Part shown: positions 24,468 to 33,497 of the stretch, piece after piece
How the letters are laid out: the number at the start of each line of letters is the position of its first letter
Position numbering within the stretch: position 1 is the first letter of the stretch
NCBI RefSeq assembly: GCF_011045095.1
Contig: NZ_JAALDL010000002.1
Location: forward strand, 186,001 to 250,000
Source: Grimontia sedimenti
Lineage (GTDB): Bacteria; Pseudomonadota; Gammaproteobacteria; Enterobacterales; Vibrionaceae
DNA length: 64,000 bases
Reading direction: 5' to 3'
Program-made: the position numbers and the translations under genes
The notes under the pieces: model-generated
The model's database searches: none
Told to the model about the DNA's origin: nothing
What the model saw: the letters and a program-made list of their open reading frames with translations, nothing else

Positions 24468-26081
24468 ATGTTTTCACTTCGCGCGCTCAAGCTCAAAACC
24501 CGCATGATGCTTATCCTCGGCATGATGGCGCTGCTACAAACCGGATTTATCGGCTTCTTTGCTCTCACCTATCTCACTCACTCGCTGGATGAGCAGATAG
24601 GTCAACGCGCATTGCACGTCGCCAAAACCATTGCAGGTATCCCTGAAGTGGTTGAAGCCGTAGAAAGTCGTGACAGCGAACTGTTACAGCCTTTGACTCT
24701 GGATTTAGCTTCTATTAACGATGCACGGTTTGTAGTGATTGGCGACAGAAACGGCATTCGCCTTGCGCACCCTTCATGGGAGCGCGTTGGCAAGCCAATG
24801 TATGATGATGATGGCGATTACAACGAGCCCGCATTGCTATACGGCAAGCCATACATTCAAAAAGCAGTGGGAAGTTTGGGCGCTTCCGTTCGTGGTAAAG
24901 CCCCTATCTTTGACAGAAACAACGAGAATGTAGTCGGGATTGTTTCTGTTGGCTTTATGCTCACTTCCGTAGAAGACATCATTAACCGATACCGCACCAC
25001 CCTTTACATCGTCATTGTGCTCAGTTTCGGCTTGAGTGTTCTGACGGGTATTTGGTTTGCCAACCATTTTAAAAAAGCCATTTTCGGTTTGGAGCCAGAG
25101 CAAATCGGTCGACTTTTCCAGGAAAGGAATGCAACGCTAGAGTCAGTCCGGGAAGGAATTATTGCAGTTAACAGTGAAGGCAGGATCACCACCTTCAACC
25201 GAGCTGCCGTTGAAACGCTGGGATTAGATGCCAACACCAAGCTCACCGACCGCCCGATTGAAGAAGTGCTGCCAGACAGCCGTTTAATGGATGTGCTTAA
25301 ATCCGGCAAACCCCATTTTGATAAAGAAATTTGGCTGCAAGACAGAAATCTGATTGTGAACCGTCTCCCCCTGCTTCAAGACAATGAAATCACAGGCGTA
25401 GTATCTAGCTTTCGCCGTAAAGACGAGCTCGATGCCGTGAGTAAACAGCTGACTCAAATACAGCAATATGCGGATACGCTGCGCAGTCAGTCCCACGAGT
25501 ATTCCAATAAACTCCATACCATTGCGGGTCTGATACAAATCGGTGCTACTGATGAAGCATTGGCACTCATTGGACAGGAAACCCAAAGCCATCAAGCACT
25601 GATTCATCTGATGGTTGAAGCGGTGCCTGACCCTATCCTCGCGGGCTGTTTGCTGGGGAAATACAACCGCGCCAAAGAGCTGGGTTTACGCCTCGAAATC
25701 GACCCAGAAAGCTCAATGAAAGAGATTCCCGATCACATCCCTCGCGAAGAGTTAGTGAGTATCATCGGTAACTTGATCGACAATGCCCTTGAAGCCACGC
25801 TGAGCAACAAACGATTGGAAGTCAGGCTATCCATGACCGATCTTGGCAATGACCTGATATTCGAAATAGAGGACGAAGGGCAAGGCATTCACGAAGAAGA
25901 CCACTCACGTATCTTCCTAAAAGGTGTCACAAGCAAGAAAGGCGAAGGTCATGGCTATGGCCTTCATTTGGTGCAAAAGCTTCTCCAAAAGCTCGGCGGT
26001 ACCATTTTACTCGAGCCTGGCGATACCATGGGCAGCCGGTTTACCGTGTATATCCCGAAATCCTCTGAAAGTCAGAGCTAA
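24468..26081 (+). CDS. CitA/DcuS-type sensor histidine kinase
   Basis: 537 residues. TM1 (about 12-35), a periplasmic single-Cache CitA/DcuS-like sensor domain (about 40-175), TM2 (180-197), a cytoplasmic PAS domain (220-315), SpoOB-type DHp with phospho-acceptor H343 in QSHEYSNKLH, and HATPase with NLIDNALEA, DEGQGI and GHGYGLHLV. CitA and DcuS sense citrate or C4-dicarboxylates by this fold. The divergent tct operon suggests it senses the acid imported there. RBS is weak. Cotranscribed with the response regulator 40 bp downstream. Confidence 0.92.
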   Translation: MFSLRALKLKTRMMLILGMMALLQTGFIGFFALTYLTHSLDEQIGQRALHVAKTIAGIPEVVEAVESRDSELLQPLTLDLASINDARFVVIGDRNGIRLAHPSWERVGKPMYDDDGDYNEPALLYGKPYIQKAVGSLGASVRGKAPIFDRNNENVVGIVSVGFMLTSVEDIINRYRTTLYIVIVLSFGLSVLTGIWFANHFKKAIFGLEPEQIGRLFQERNATLESVREGIIAVNSEGRITTFNRAAVETLGLDANTKLTDRPIEEVLPDSRLMDVLKSGKPHFDKEIWLQDRNLIVNRLPLLQDNEITGVVSSFRRKDELDAVSKQLTQIQQYADTLRSQSHEYSNKLHTIAGLIQIGATDEALALIGQETQSHQALIHLMVEAVPDPILAGCLLGKYNRAKELGLRLEIDPESSMKEIPDHIPREELVSIIGNLIDNALEATLSNKRLEVRLSMTDLGNDLIFEIEDEGQGIHEEDHSRIFLKGVTSKKGEGHGYGLHLVQKLLQKLGGTILLEPGDTMGSRFTVYIPKSSESQS

Positions 26082-26120
26082 GATAAGAATAAGAAACGAA
26101 ACAAGGAATAGTTAGTACCT

Positions 26121-26828
26121 ATGGCACAAAACATCCACGTCGTTATCGCAGAAGATGACGTTCAAATCGCAGAGATTCAAAAACGCTTTCTTGAACGTAT
26201 CGAAGGCGTCGAACTTGTCGGCATCGCGCATACGCTTGAAGATGCGGAAGATTTGGTGGATGTATTCAAGCCCGAACTCTTGCTTCTCGATAACCACTTC
26301 CCTAACGGAACAGGCCTTGAGCTTCTCCGTAAATTACGCGCCAACAACAGCGAAACCGATGTCATTCTCATCACAGCGGCCAAAGAGGTCGACACCTTGC
26401 GTGAAGCGTTGCGCAGTGGCGTATTTCACTACATCCTCAAACCTTTGGTGTTTGAACGTCTGCAGGATGCCATTCAGCAATATGCCGCATATTTGGAAAA
26501 GCTCCATGCAATGGAAGATCTCGTACAAACGGACGTGGATACACTATTGCCACAACGTGCAGTCGCCAGCACTTCAGTACCGCAAGAAACTACCACCGTC
26601 ATTCAACGTCTACCAAAAGGTATCGATGGCATTACGCTAGATAAAATCCGCACTGTATTTTCTGATTCGGAAGAATCTCTCAATGCAGAAGAAGTCGGCG
26701 CGATGATCGGCGCCAGTCGGACCACAGCAAGGCGCTATCTTGAATACATGGTAAGCACTCAAGAGCTAGAGGCGCAGGTTAACTACGGCAGCGTCGGCCG
26801 ACCTGAGCGCAGATACATTTCCGCATAA
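26121..26828 (+). CDS. CitB/DcuR-type response regulator
   Basis: 235 residues. Receiver domain with phospho-acceptor D57 (LLLLDNHFPNGTG), the conserved T in LITAAKE and K in YILKPL. A linker follows, then a C-terminal CitB-type HTH (SLNAEEVGAMIGASRTTARRYLEYM) ending GRPERRY, a motif of this family. Partner of the kinase before it. By analogy to CitB/DpiA it activates the divergent transporter and CoA genes. Confidence 0.92.
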   Translation: MAQNIHVVIAEDDVQIAEIQKRFLERIEGVELVGIAHTLEDAEDLVDVFKPELLLLDNHFPNGTGLELLRKLRANNSETDVILITAAKEVDTLREALRSGVFHYILKPLVFERLQDAIQQYAAYLEKLHAMEDLVQTDVDTLLPQRAVASTSVPQETTTVIQRLPKGIDGITLDKIRTVFSDSEESLNAEEVGAMIGASRTTARRYLEYMVSTQELEAQVNYGSVGRPERRYISA

Positions 26829-27012
26829 CCTTATTGCAGACTAAGAGAACAGTCACGCGGCTGTGATCCTAATTGAACAAATGGAAGTGAACATATTAAG
26901 TTATAGTGCGTTAAGGCGTTATTTGTCGCGTTCCATCGAATGAACGCTTAGTCTTGATTGTCAGCGCTTTTCGTAAGTTTACAGGTCCTTCTTCTATATG
27001 GAGTTAGAAAAC

Positions 27013-27909
27013 ATGAGCCACGCTCTTCTTTCAGTGACAACGTCACTACCTGAGAATTTTCGTCATCACGATTTTCTGACTTTTCATCGAAGGGACAAAA
27101 CCGAGCTTGCGGAAAAAGTTGACGGTAATGAGGTGATTAAAGGCATTACCTTACAAGGCGTTCCTACCCTACTTCATCTTTCTCTCTCTGAAGATTCAGC
27201 CCGATTGGATATTCAATCGGACACGGAAAAGTGCTTGATGACAGAGGGCGAGCTAGATCAACTTCTTCAACATATGCTGGGACTAAAACAAGCCACTGAA
27301 GATTTTGAATCAAAATACAGCGCTCACTGCGATATTTCCCGCCTGTTGAATCACTCGTCAGGTCTCAGAATTCCTCAAACCGTCACACCCTTCGAAGCCA
27401 TTACATGGGCAATCACGGGGCAGCTCATCAGCGTTGAAGCCGCAGTTTCCATTCGACGCAGACTGATTCAGGCAACGGGGAAACAGCACAGCAGCGGCAT
27501 GTGGTGTTTACCCGACGAGACGATTCTCGCTGGAACAGCCATTGAAACCTACCGAAGCTGTGGATACTCCAACAGTAAGGCCGCAACCATTCAGCGCATC
27601 GCCCAAGCACTAATTGATGGTTCACTATCTCTTTCATTAGAGGAACAACCTGAACTCATTGGTAAAGAGCTTCTTGCTGTTAAAGGTGTGGGGCCTTGGA
27701 CAGTAAGCTACACCTTGCTTCGGGGGTTCGGTTGGCTGGACGGTTCACTTCATGGAGACGTCGCTGTACGCAGAAGTCTGCAGCAACTATTAGGATTGGA
27801 TGAAAAGCCCACCGAGAAAGAAACACAGCAGTGGCTTGCCGCATTTTCACCTTATCGCGCTTTGGTGGCAGCACATTTATGGGCGATGGATTCAGCCAAG
27901 AGTTACTAA
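27013..27909 (+). CDS. DNA-3-methyladenine glycosylase II (AlkA-like)
   Basis: 298 residues. The ATG at 27013 has GGAG at 27000-27003; the ATG at 26998 overlaps that RBS. N-terminal AlkA_N-like domain, then the HhH-GPD domain: hairpin LAVKGVGPWT (221-230) and catalytic Asp D249 in HGDVAVRR, aligning with the active Asp of E. coli AlkA. It removes alkylated purines and similar damage in base-excision repair. No Ada domain is fused and no ada gene is nearby. It stops 3 bp before the end of the convergent next gene. Confidence 0.9.
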   Translation: MSHALLSVTTSLPENFRHHDFLTFHRRDKTELAEKVDGNEVIKGITLQGVPTLLHLSLSEDSARLDIQSDTEKCLMTEGELDQLLQHMLGLKQATEDFESKYSAHCDISRLLNHSSGLRIPQTVTPFEAITWAITGQLISVEAAVSIRRRLIQATGKQHSSGMWCLPDETILAGTAIETYRSCGYSNSKAATIQRIAQALIDGSLSLSLEEQPELIGKELLAVKGVGPWTVSYTLLRGFGWLDGSLHGDVAVRRSLQQLLGLDEKPTEKETQQWLAAFSPYRALVAAHLWAMDSAKSY

Positions 27910-27912
27910 AAG

Positions 27913-28542
27913 TCATCCAGAGGGGCCAGCTTTGGCACGCTCTATAGAGTCTTGAATCTCACTTTCAATGTCAGTAAGTCGCTGCTTAAGCTGCTGAGGT
28001 GATTTTACTCCATTGAATGGATTTACTTTATCGACGATCCTCAAGTCATAGTCGATATCTCTATTCCTGAATTTTTCTGGCTGAAACATGGCCATTCTTG
28101 ATAGCGATTCAATCATCATCAGAGACTGGCAGGTGTTGTATCGACTAAACACATTGTAACTGGACAGTAAGTGTGGGTTTTCCAAACAAAACTTAGCCAT
28201 CTTTTTATATACATCTACACACTCAGTATGAGTCTGAAATTTACCAGTTGTTTGATAACTCACCTTACATTTTTCAAATTTAGCATTCAGTTCTGGATTG
28301 CCTGTGTCTGGCGTAGAGAATTCATCATGCTCTTTTTCACAACCACTCAATAGAAATGAACTTCTAACACTGCATGTCTCTTCTTGTGTTTTTGGTTTGA
28401 CACTCGATTCTGATACTTGCGCTTCAACCGATAAAGACGCTTTTGAGATTAACAACCCTTCAATATCATCTTCAAAAGGCAATAACACTAATAAGATCGA
28501 TAACACAACACCAAAACCAGAAACTTCCCTAACTGACAGCAT
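27913..28542 (-). CDS. hypothetical protein with N-terminal membrane anchor
   Basis: 209 residues, RBS AAGGA. One N-terminal hydrophobic helix (GFGVVLSILLVLLPF) is followed by a polar, probably periplasmic, region with six cysteines, among them SGCEKEH, EKCKVSY, TECVDVY, KFCLEN and NTCQSL. The spacing could give disulfides. Base composition is more AT-rich than its neighbours, which hints at recent acquisition. I do not recognise the family. It converges tightly on alkA. Confidence 0.6.
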   Translation of the reverse strand: MLSVREVSGFGVVLSILLVLLPFEDDIEGLLISKASLSVEAQVSESSVKPKTQEETCSVRSSFLLSGCEKEHDEFSTPDTGNPELNAKFEKCKVSYQTTGKFQTHTECVDVYKKMAKFCLENPHLLSSYNVFSRYNTCQSLMMIESLSRMAMFQPEKFRNRDIDYDLRIVDKVNPFNGVKSPQQLKQRLTDIESEIQDSIERAKAGPSG

Positions 28543-28800
28543 ACATATTCCTTTTTTCTTATTTTATATGTTTTTGAAAATGCTTTATCAATATGCAACA
28601 TCTGAGTGCCGAGGCTTTCAATCAACAATTTCTTCCGCTTTCTCAGATGGAGAACAATTCTCTCTACTTAAAATCGTTCATTTCGCTCTCAGATTGACGC
28701 AAAAACATGCACTTGAACGTCTTGACGTGCCACAGTTGCGGAACCCTTATGATCATTGCGGTATGCTCCCCGCCCTCGTACCGTGATCAATGACACATTT

Positions 28801-29820
28801 ATGCATTACAAAAACATGTTGGGGTATCGCTACCCTAAAGGGCCTTTCGCCATGTTCAGCGTGTATACCTTTACTGGTGCCGCCGTGGTGACTTCTACGG
28901 TCTTTTCGCTGCTGCTATTTCTCTCCATTGATGACAACACCATGATGAAAGTGTTGTTTGGTACTTTGGCGATCATTTTTGAAGCCGGTAAGTTCTATGC
29001 TTGGTATGAGTTTGGTGAGCGCCGTGCACACAAAAACTACACAGGCGCAATGACAGCATTGGTCTTCTATCTTGTGCTTGCGGCTATCTCTATCGGCGGC
29101 AGTATCGGCGGCATCAACAGCGCCACCAACAAAGCACAGGGTGTTATCTCCATTCAGGAAGCTAAAGTTGCTGCTTATGACAGACAAATCGCCTCCATCG
29201 AAAAACAAATTGAGCTCAATAACCTCGCCGCAGAGAAGTACATCGAAATGGAACGCATCGCAACCGGTGTGACGCGAATCCAACAGCAAAACAACAAGCT
29301 TCGTGAAGAACAAATCAAGTTAGCAACTGAACGCGATTCGTTGCCGCCTGTGACTCAAGGTTCTGCGATTGGTTTGATTGACAGCCTGGCCGATGCGTTC
29401 AGCGTTTCTCAGCAAGCAGCGCAATTCGGTCTCGTCGTATTCCTTTCTATTTTGCTCGACCTGTTTGCGGCTTTCTTTGTCGGTGTGATTGGTGAAGAGT
29501 TGCGTTTCAGACGCTTCTATCAACACCACACTGAAATTGATATCACGCCGGAAGACGTTAGCAAGCCGGTTGGCTATCTGGAACATAAACCCGCTTTAGA
29601 TGAGTCTTTCACCGCGGATGCAGCTTCCGCAGAAGAAGCACTCTCACTTGAAGATAAAGTGAAAAAAGCGGTGCAAGATGGCGTGATCACTTGCTCTAAG
29701 AAAGCCGTTGGTAAACATTTCCTACTTTCAACCGATGATGTAGACGCTTTGTTTGAGCAAATGATGCTTGGCGGCCTTATTGCCAAGAAAGCAAACAATC
29801 ATTATTACTTGGTGGCTTAA
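28801..29820 (+). CDS. four-helix membrane protein with coiled coil and winged-helix-like tail, unknown
   Basis: 339 residues from the ATG at 28801; no clear RBS, and upstream TTG/GTG or the downstream ATG at 28816 are alternatives. Three N-terminal membrane helices (about 15-110), a cytoplasmic or periplasmic coiled coil (EAKVAAYDRQIASIEKQIE to about 195), and a fourth helix (FGLVVFLSILLDLFAAFFVGV). The soluble tail's end (SLEDKVKKAVQDGVITCSKKAVGKHF, then MLGGLIAKKANNHYYLV) looks like a winged helix. It reminds me of proteins on plasmids and integrative elements, but I cannot name a family. Terminator follows at 29834. Confidence 0.65.
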   Translation: MHYKNMLGYRYPKGPFAMFSVYTFTGAAVVTSTVFSLLLFLSIDDNTMMKVLFGTLAIIFEAGKFYAWYEFGERRAHKNYTGAMTALVFYLVLAAISIGGSIGGINSATNKAQGVISIQEAKVAAYDRQIASIEKQIELNNLAAEKYIEMERIATGVTRIQQQNNKLREEQIKLATERDSLPPVTQGSAIGLIDSLADAFSVSQQAAQFGLVVFLSILLDLFAAFFVGVIGEELRFRRFYQHHTEIDITPEDVSKPVGYLEHKPALDESFTADAASAEEALSLEDKVKKAVQDGVITCSKKAVGKHFLLSTDDVDALFEQMMLGGLIAKKANNHYYLVA

Positions 29821-29833
29821 ACCGCAATCAATG

Positions 29834-29860
29834 AAAAAGAGCGCGCAACGCGCTCTTTTC
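29834..29860. terminator. bidirectional terminator
   Basis: AAAAAGAGCGCG-CAA-CGCGCTCTTTT between convergent genes. Confidence 0.88.
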
Positions 29861-29880
29861 TTTATTCGAATAATTGGAGT

Positions 29881-31128
29881 CTAAAGCCCGTCAGTGGTTT
29901 CCGCACTGACTTCTGTCACACTGCTATCTCCCTTTGGCTTGATGGTATCAATCACCATCTTGAGGTCGTCAATCAGCCCTTCGTTTTTGCTGTTTTGCTC
30001 TTCCAGTGTCGACACTTGTGCCGTTAGCGACGCTTTCTCCTGCTGCGACATCGATAAATCTGACTGCACTTTATCCAGTTCACTCATCAGCTTCGCCAGT
30101 TGAGGATCGACGTCGGGCTTCGACGTCAGAGCGGTATTTAACATCTGGGCCTTTTCTTCCAGTACCAGGGCTTGTTGCTGCATAGGTTGATTGCGAAGAT
30201 CTAACCCTTCCAGCGCTTGCGCAATGGCATGCAATCGGTTTTCCAGTTCAAGGATCAGTGGTTCAAACCTGCCATCATCAACATTTCTAAACCGCTTTAC
30301 CTCCTGGCCGATATGCTTCACGTGGTCAATTTCAAATTGAACGGCAGCCACAGCGGCATTGATGGCATCTATGTCCCGAGGATTCGCATTAACGCTGGCG
30401 ACAGCTTGTTCGAGCGAAGCTTCTGACTTAGTAAAACTGATAGGCGCTACCGACTTAAACCCTTCACGGCGAAGCAAGGTGATCTGATTTTTCAGTGGCT
30501 CAACGTGAATTTTGAGAACAACGGCAATTTCTAATTTCTTTGCATTTTCAAGGAACACGACTTGCTTGACCTGTGCATCATCAATGTCGTTATCCGCGAC
30601 ATAAGCGAATAACTTCCTGTAATCAGAAGCCAAGCGGTTATAGCGTGATGCATACAACTCGTCTGCGCCTATCTCTCCAAGATAAGCCATCTCAGCGATC
30701 GATTCAGCCAGCAATGAATCTGCAGTCGTTTTGAGTGTTTGCAATTGGTCAAAGAGCCCATCAACGTTTGACAGGCGTTTGTCGAAGATTTCAGCATATG
30801 TCCCATCAGAGAAGAGAGAATAGTCTTCTGTTGCTTTCGCTGGGTTTGATGCGAAGTCTTCGTAAACATCCACTGCGTCATCCCATGCATCGAACAGATC
30901 ATCGACCAAGTCATCGTCGTAAAGCCTCAGTGACTTGCTTTCCTCCATCTTAGCCAGCCAACGCTCGTAGTCTGCTTTTGATGCTTCGTAGATCTTTAGT
31001 GTGTTCTGGTTTTCTTGAGCGGGTGCATTGGTTTCAGAAGCGACCTGTCTTGGTTCACTGGTTGACTGACAGGCACTGAGTAAAGATGCAAAGGCGACGG
31101 CACAAAAGACCGCATTGAGTTTGTTCAT
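29881..31128 (-). CDS. coiled-coil lipoprotein, hypothetical
   Basis: 415 residues, RBS GGGGA. Lipobox SLLSAC near residue 20 marks an exported lipoprotein. The mature part is almost entirely helical and acidic, with a strong C-terminal coiled coil (LMSELDKVQSDLSMSQQEKASL then VSTLEEQNSKNEGLIDDL). There is no Lol-avoidance Asp at +2 (Gln follows Cys), so outer-membrane location is expected. No family recognised. Its promoter side holds a 14-bp tandem duplication (31199-31226). Confidence 0.72.
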   Translation of the reverse strand: MNKLNAVFCAVAFASLLSACQSTSEPRQVASETNAPAQENQNTLKIYEASKADYERWLAKMEESKSLRLYDDDLVDDLFDAWDDAVDVYEDFASNPAKATEDYSLFSDGTYAEIFDKRLSNVDGLFDQLQTLKTTADSLLAESIAEMAYLGEIGADELYASRYNRLASDYRKLFAYVADNDIDDAQVKQVVFLENAKKLEIAVVLKIHVEPLKNQITLLRREGFKSVAPISFTKSEASLEQAVASVNANPRDIDAINAAVAAVQFEIDHVKHIGQEVKRFRNVDDGRFEPLILELENRLHAIAQALEGLDLRNQPMQQQALVLEEKAQMLNTALTSKPDVDPQLAKLMSELDKVQSDLSMSQQEKASLTAQVSTLEEQNSKNEGLIDDLKMVIDTIKPKGDSSVTEVSAETTDGL

Positions 31129-31704
31129 CGGCTAATCCCCTAGGTCACTGAATCTGAGCTGGTTAATATTCAAAGCATCATTGTTTTATTTTTCTTATAG
31201 TTAGCTGCCACTAGTTAGCTGCCACTTTTCGCTTTTAGTGATCTGAATCACTTCCCTTAAAGCTAGACCAATGGCTGAATCAGAGTCAGCAGATAAACAT
31301 GACTTAGATCACACTGATTTTTGTAAGTTTTACACGACGAGATCCCGTATTTAGAAAAAGATAACTTTGGTTTAAAAGAAGCAAAACCAAGTTCACATTT
31401 AATTAAAGTCATCCTAATTAAAATCCTTGATGAAAAATAAAAAGGGAAATTAAAGAATCGAGTAATATGTTTTACTTTGGTTAATAAAATTAGCCTAAAT
31501 ATAAATACCATTGTTAATCACGACTCTTATTTATCCAATAACTGTCGAATTTATATCTTATAACTATTGGCAATATAGATCTCGTTTATATGCTTAAGCC
31601 TTTGGCCTTATGATTCGCCACAACCGCGCTTGCTGACTGAAACCAGGTGATTTAGAGAGAGTCTCCAAACATGAATGACTCACTCCCACTTGTTAAATAT
31701 ATTT
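31129..31704. other. AT-rich intergenic region
   Basis: About 575 bp without a credible gene. It contains the exact tandem repeat AGTTAGCTGCCACT x2 at 31199-31226. Very AT-rich from 31320 to 31600. Open frames here have no RBS or coding-like composition. Confidence 0.55.
31199..31226. repeat. 14-bp exact tandem duplication
   Basis: AGTTAGCTGCCACT twice in a row, about 70 bp upstream of the coiled-coil lipoprotein start. Could be slippage or a doubled regulator site. Confidence 0.6.
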
Positions 31705-31970
31705 TATACCCAAACAACCTGAAGATGCAGGATTCAGCGAGATTGACTGGTGTCGTGATCGCGGCGTTTCTTTGCAGGTGTAGTCATCTCCATCAAAAAG
31801 GAACAACAAAGAGCACGGCATCAGTCAACTCGCCCGAACGGAGGCCCTCAATGCGCCCACTTCTTCGTTAAATTCCACGGAAATAGAACGACTATTCCTC
31901 GTGAAATTTGCCTCGAATTGAACGCATTGATGACCTCTGAATACAAGCATCTTCAGGTAGTTTGGGTATA
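31705..31970. mobile_element. MITE-like repeat element with 24-bp terminal inverted repeats
   Basis: Left end (31705-31728) begins TATACCCAAACAACCTGAAG. The right end (31947-31970) is its reverse complement with one mismatch (T for A at the 12th base). The similarity weakens but continues for about 12 bases inward (GGATTCAG / GTATTCAG). The 266-bp interior has no transposase and no sound coding frame. A short relative is at 61979-62025. The palindromic TATA at each end may include a target duplication. It inserts just upstream of tcyP, and its right end abuts the tcyP leader. Confidence 0.75.
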
Positions 31971-32030
31971 TGTTTTTATTTTGTTATTTGTTTCATTTTA
32001 GCCCGCTACTTTTTTAAGGATTATTACAAA

Positions 32031-33431
32031 ATGACAATGAGCGTTATATTTAATCTCGCGATATTCATCGCGCTTATCTATTTCCTTTATAAACTCCAAG
32101 CCAAATATGTTCCTTTTACTAAACGCGTTTTTGCTGGCTTGGGTTTAGGTGTTGTTTTTGGTGGATTACTGCAACTGTTTTACGGTGCGGGTTCAGACAT
32201 CATTGCCACCAGCATTGACTACTTCGATATCGTCGGCAAAGGCTACGTTAAGCTACTGCAAATGATCATCATCCCATTGGTCATGGTCTCGATCATTTCG
32301 GCCATTCTCAAACTGAATGGTGGCACATCGGTGGGTAAAATCAGTGCGATGAGCATTGGGGTGCTTGTGATCACCACCATGATTGCTGCACTGGTTGGCA
32401 TTGCATGGTCGCTGCTATTCGGTCTGAGTGCAGATGGACTGACAGCAGGCGCAGCAGAAGTTGCCCGAGGCCAATCCCTGGAAGTGAACTTGGGGCGTGT
32501 GGAAAGCTTGTCTTTCGCTAACATGATTCTGGAGTTTATTCCTGCCAATCCATTCCTGGACATGACTGGCTCGCGTAAAACATCGACAATCGCAGTGGTG
32601 ATCTTCTCCATCTTTATCGGTTTGGCTGCGACAGGTATTTCTACCAAGAAACCCGAAATTTACGCCTCATTCGAACACTTCATCAAAGTCGCACAAGCCA
32701 TTGTGATGCGCATAGTGACTATGGTACTGCGCTTGACGCCTTACGGTGTATTGGCGCTGATGACCAAAGTGATTTCAGGGTCTAACTACGCTGATATCGT
32801 GAATTTGGCTAACTTCGTGTTTGCTTCTTATGGCGCGCTGATCACCATGTTCGTCATTCACTTGTTGATCATTTCACTAGTTGGCCTGAACCCGATTCGC
32901 CACCTGAAGAAAATTATCCCGGTACTGACCTTCGCATTCACTTCACGATCCAGTGCTGCAACCATTCCTTTGAATGTACGTACACAGGAGCAAGCGCTTG
33001 GCGTACCAAGTGGTATTGCCAACTTTGCAGCTTCATTTGGTGCGACGATCGGACAAAACGGATGTGCAGGCATCTACCCTGCCATGCTTGCGGTGATGAT
33101 TGCACCAACAATGGGGATTAACCCCTTGGATATCGGATTCCTCGTTCCTTTGATCGCCATCATTACTATCAGCTCATTTGGTGTTGCCGGTATCGGCGGT
33201 GGCGCGACATTTGCTGCCTTGATTGTCCTTTCAGCAATGGACTTCCCAGTCGCATTAGCAGGCCTTCTGATTTCGATTGAACCTCTGATCGACATGGGTC
33301 GCACTGCGCTGAACGTTTCAGGTTCTATCACCGCAGGCTCTGTGACCAGTAAGCTGATGGGCGAAACTGACATGACCGTTTTCAACGACGACAAGCCGCT
33401 GAATTTGGATGGCGAAGACGCCACGGCCTAG
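32031..33431 (+). CDS. tcyP: L-cystine transporter TcyP (DAACS family symporter)
   Basis: 466 residues (E. coli TcyP is 463). The ATG at 32031 has AAGGA 10 nt upstream; a second ATG at 32037 is possible. Longer upstream readings enter the repeat element. A dicarboxylate/amino-acid:cation symporter fold with the hallmark blocks FTSRSSAATIPLN (serine-rich motif) and GATIGQNGCAGIYPAM, the latter characteristic of the YdjN/TcyP cystine branch rather than GltP. It imports cystine with protons or Na+. The next gene is a Cys-dependent disulfide-type flavoprotein, which fits cystine and thiol metabolism. Confidence 0.92.
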   Translation: MTMSVIFNLAIFIALIYFLYKLQAKYVPFTKRVFAGLGLGVVFGGLLQLFYGAGSDIIATSIDYFDIVGKGYVKLLQMIIIPLVMVSIISAILKLNGGTSVGKISAMSIGVLVITTMIAALVGIAWSLLFGLSADGLTAGAAEVARGQSLEVNLGRVESLSFANMILEFIPANPFLDMTGSRKTSTIAVVIFSIFIGLAATGISTKKPEIYASFEHFIKVAQAIVMRIVTMVLRLTPYGVLALMTKVISGSNYADIVNLANFVFASYGALITMFVIHLLIISLVGLNPIRHLKKIIPVLTFAFTSRSSAATIPLNVRTQEQALGVPSGIANFAASFGATIGQNGCAGIYPAMLAVMIAPTMGINPLDIGFLVPLIAIITISSFGVAGIGGGATFAALIVLSAMDFPVALAGLLISIEPLIDMGRTALNVSGSITAGSVTSKLMGETDMTVFNDDKPLNLDGEDATA

Positions 33432-33451
33432 GCAATTATCTCTTTATGACT

Positions 33452-33473
33452 GGGGGCATTACGCCCCCTTTTC
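33452..33473 (+). terminator. hairpin between tcyP and flavoprotein gene
   Basis: GGGGGC-ATTAC-GCCCCC then TTTTCC. It ends 25 bp before the next start, so it may terminate tcyP mRNA or attenuate readthrough. Confidence 0.7.
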
Positions 33474-33497
33474 CTGTTCTATTTAAAGGTTCACAAC

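Noticed and set aside
31671-31874. 66-codon frame starting before the MITE-like element
   Set aside because: It is mostly translation of the repeat's left half and has no family resemblance.
31962-32030. N-terminal extension of TcyP
   Set aside because: It starts inside the repeat end with no RBS and adds residues absent from TcyP; the ATG at 32031 has AAGGA.
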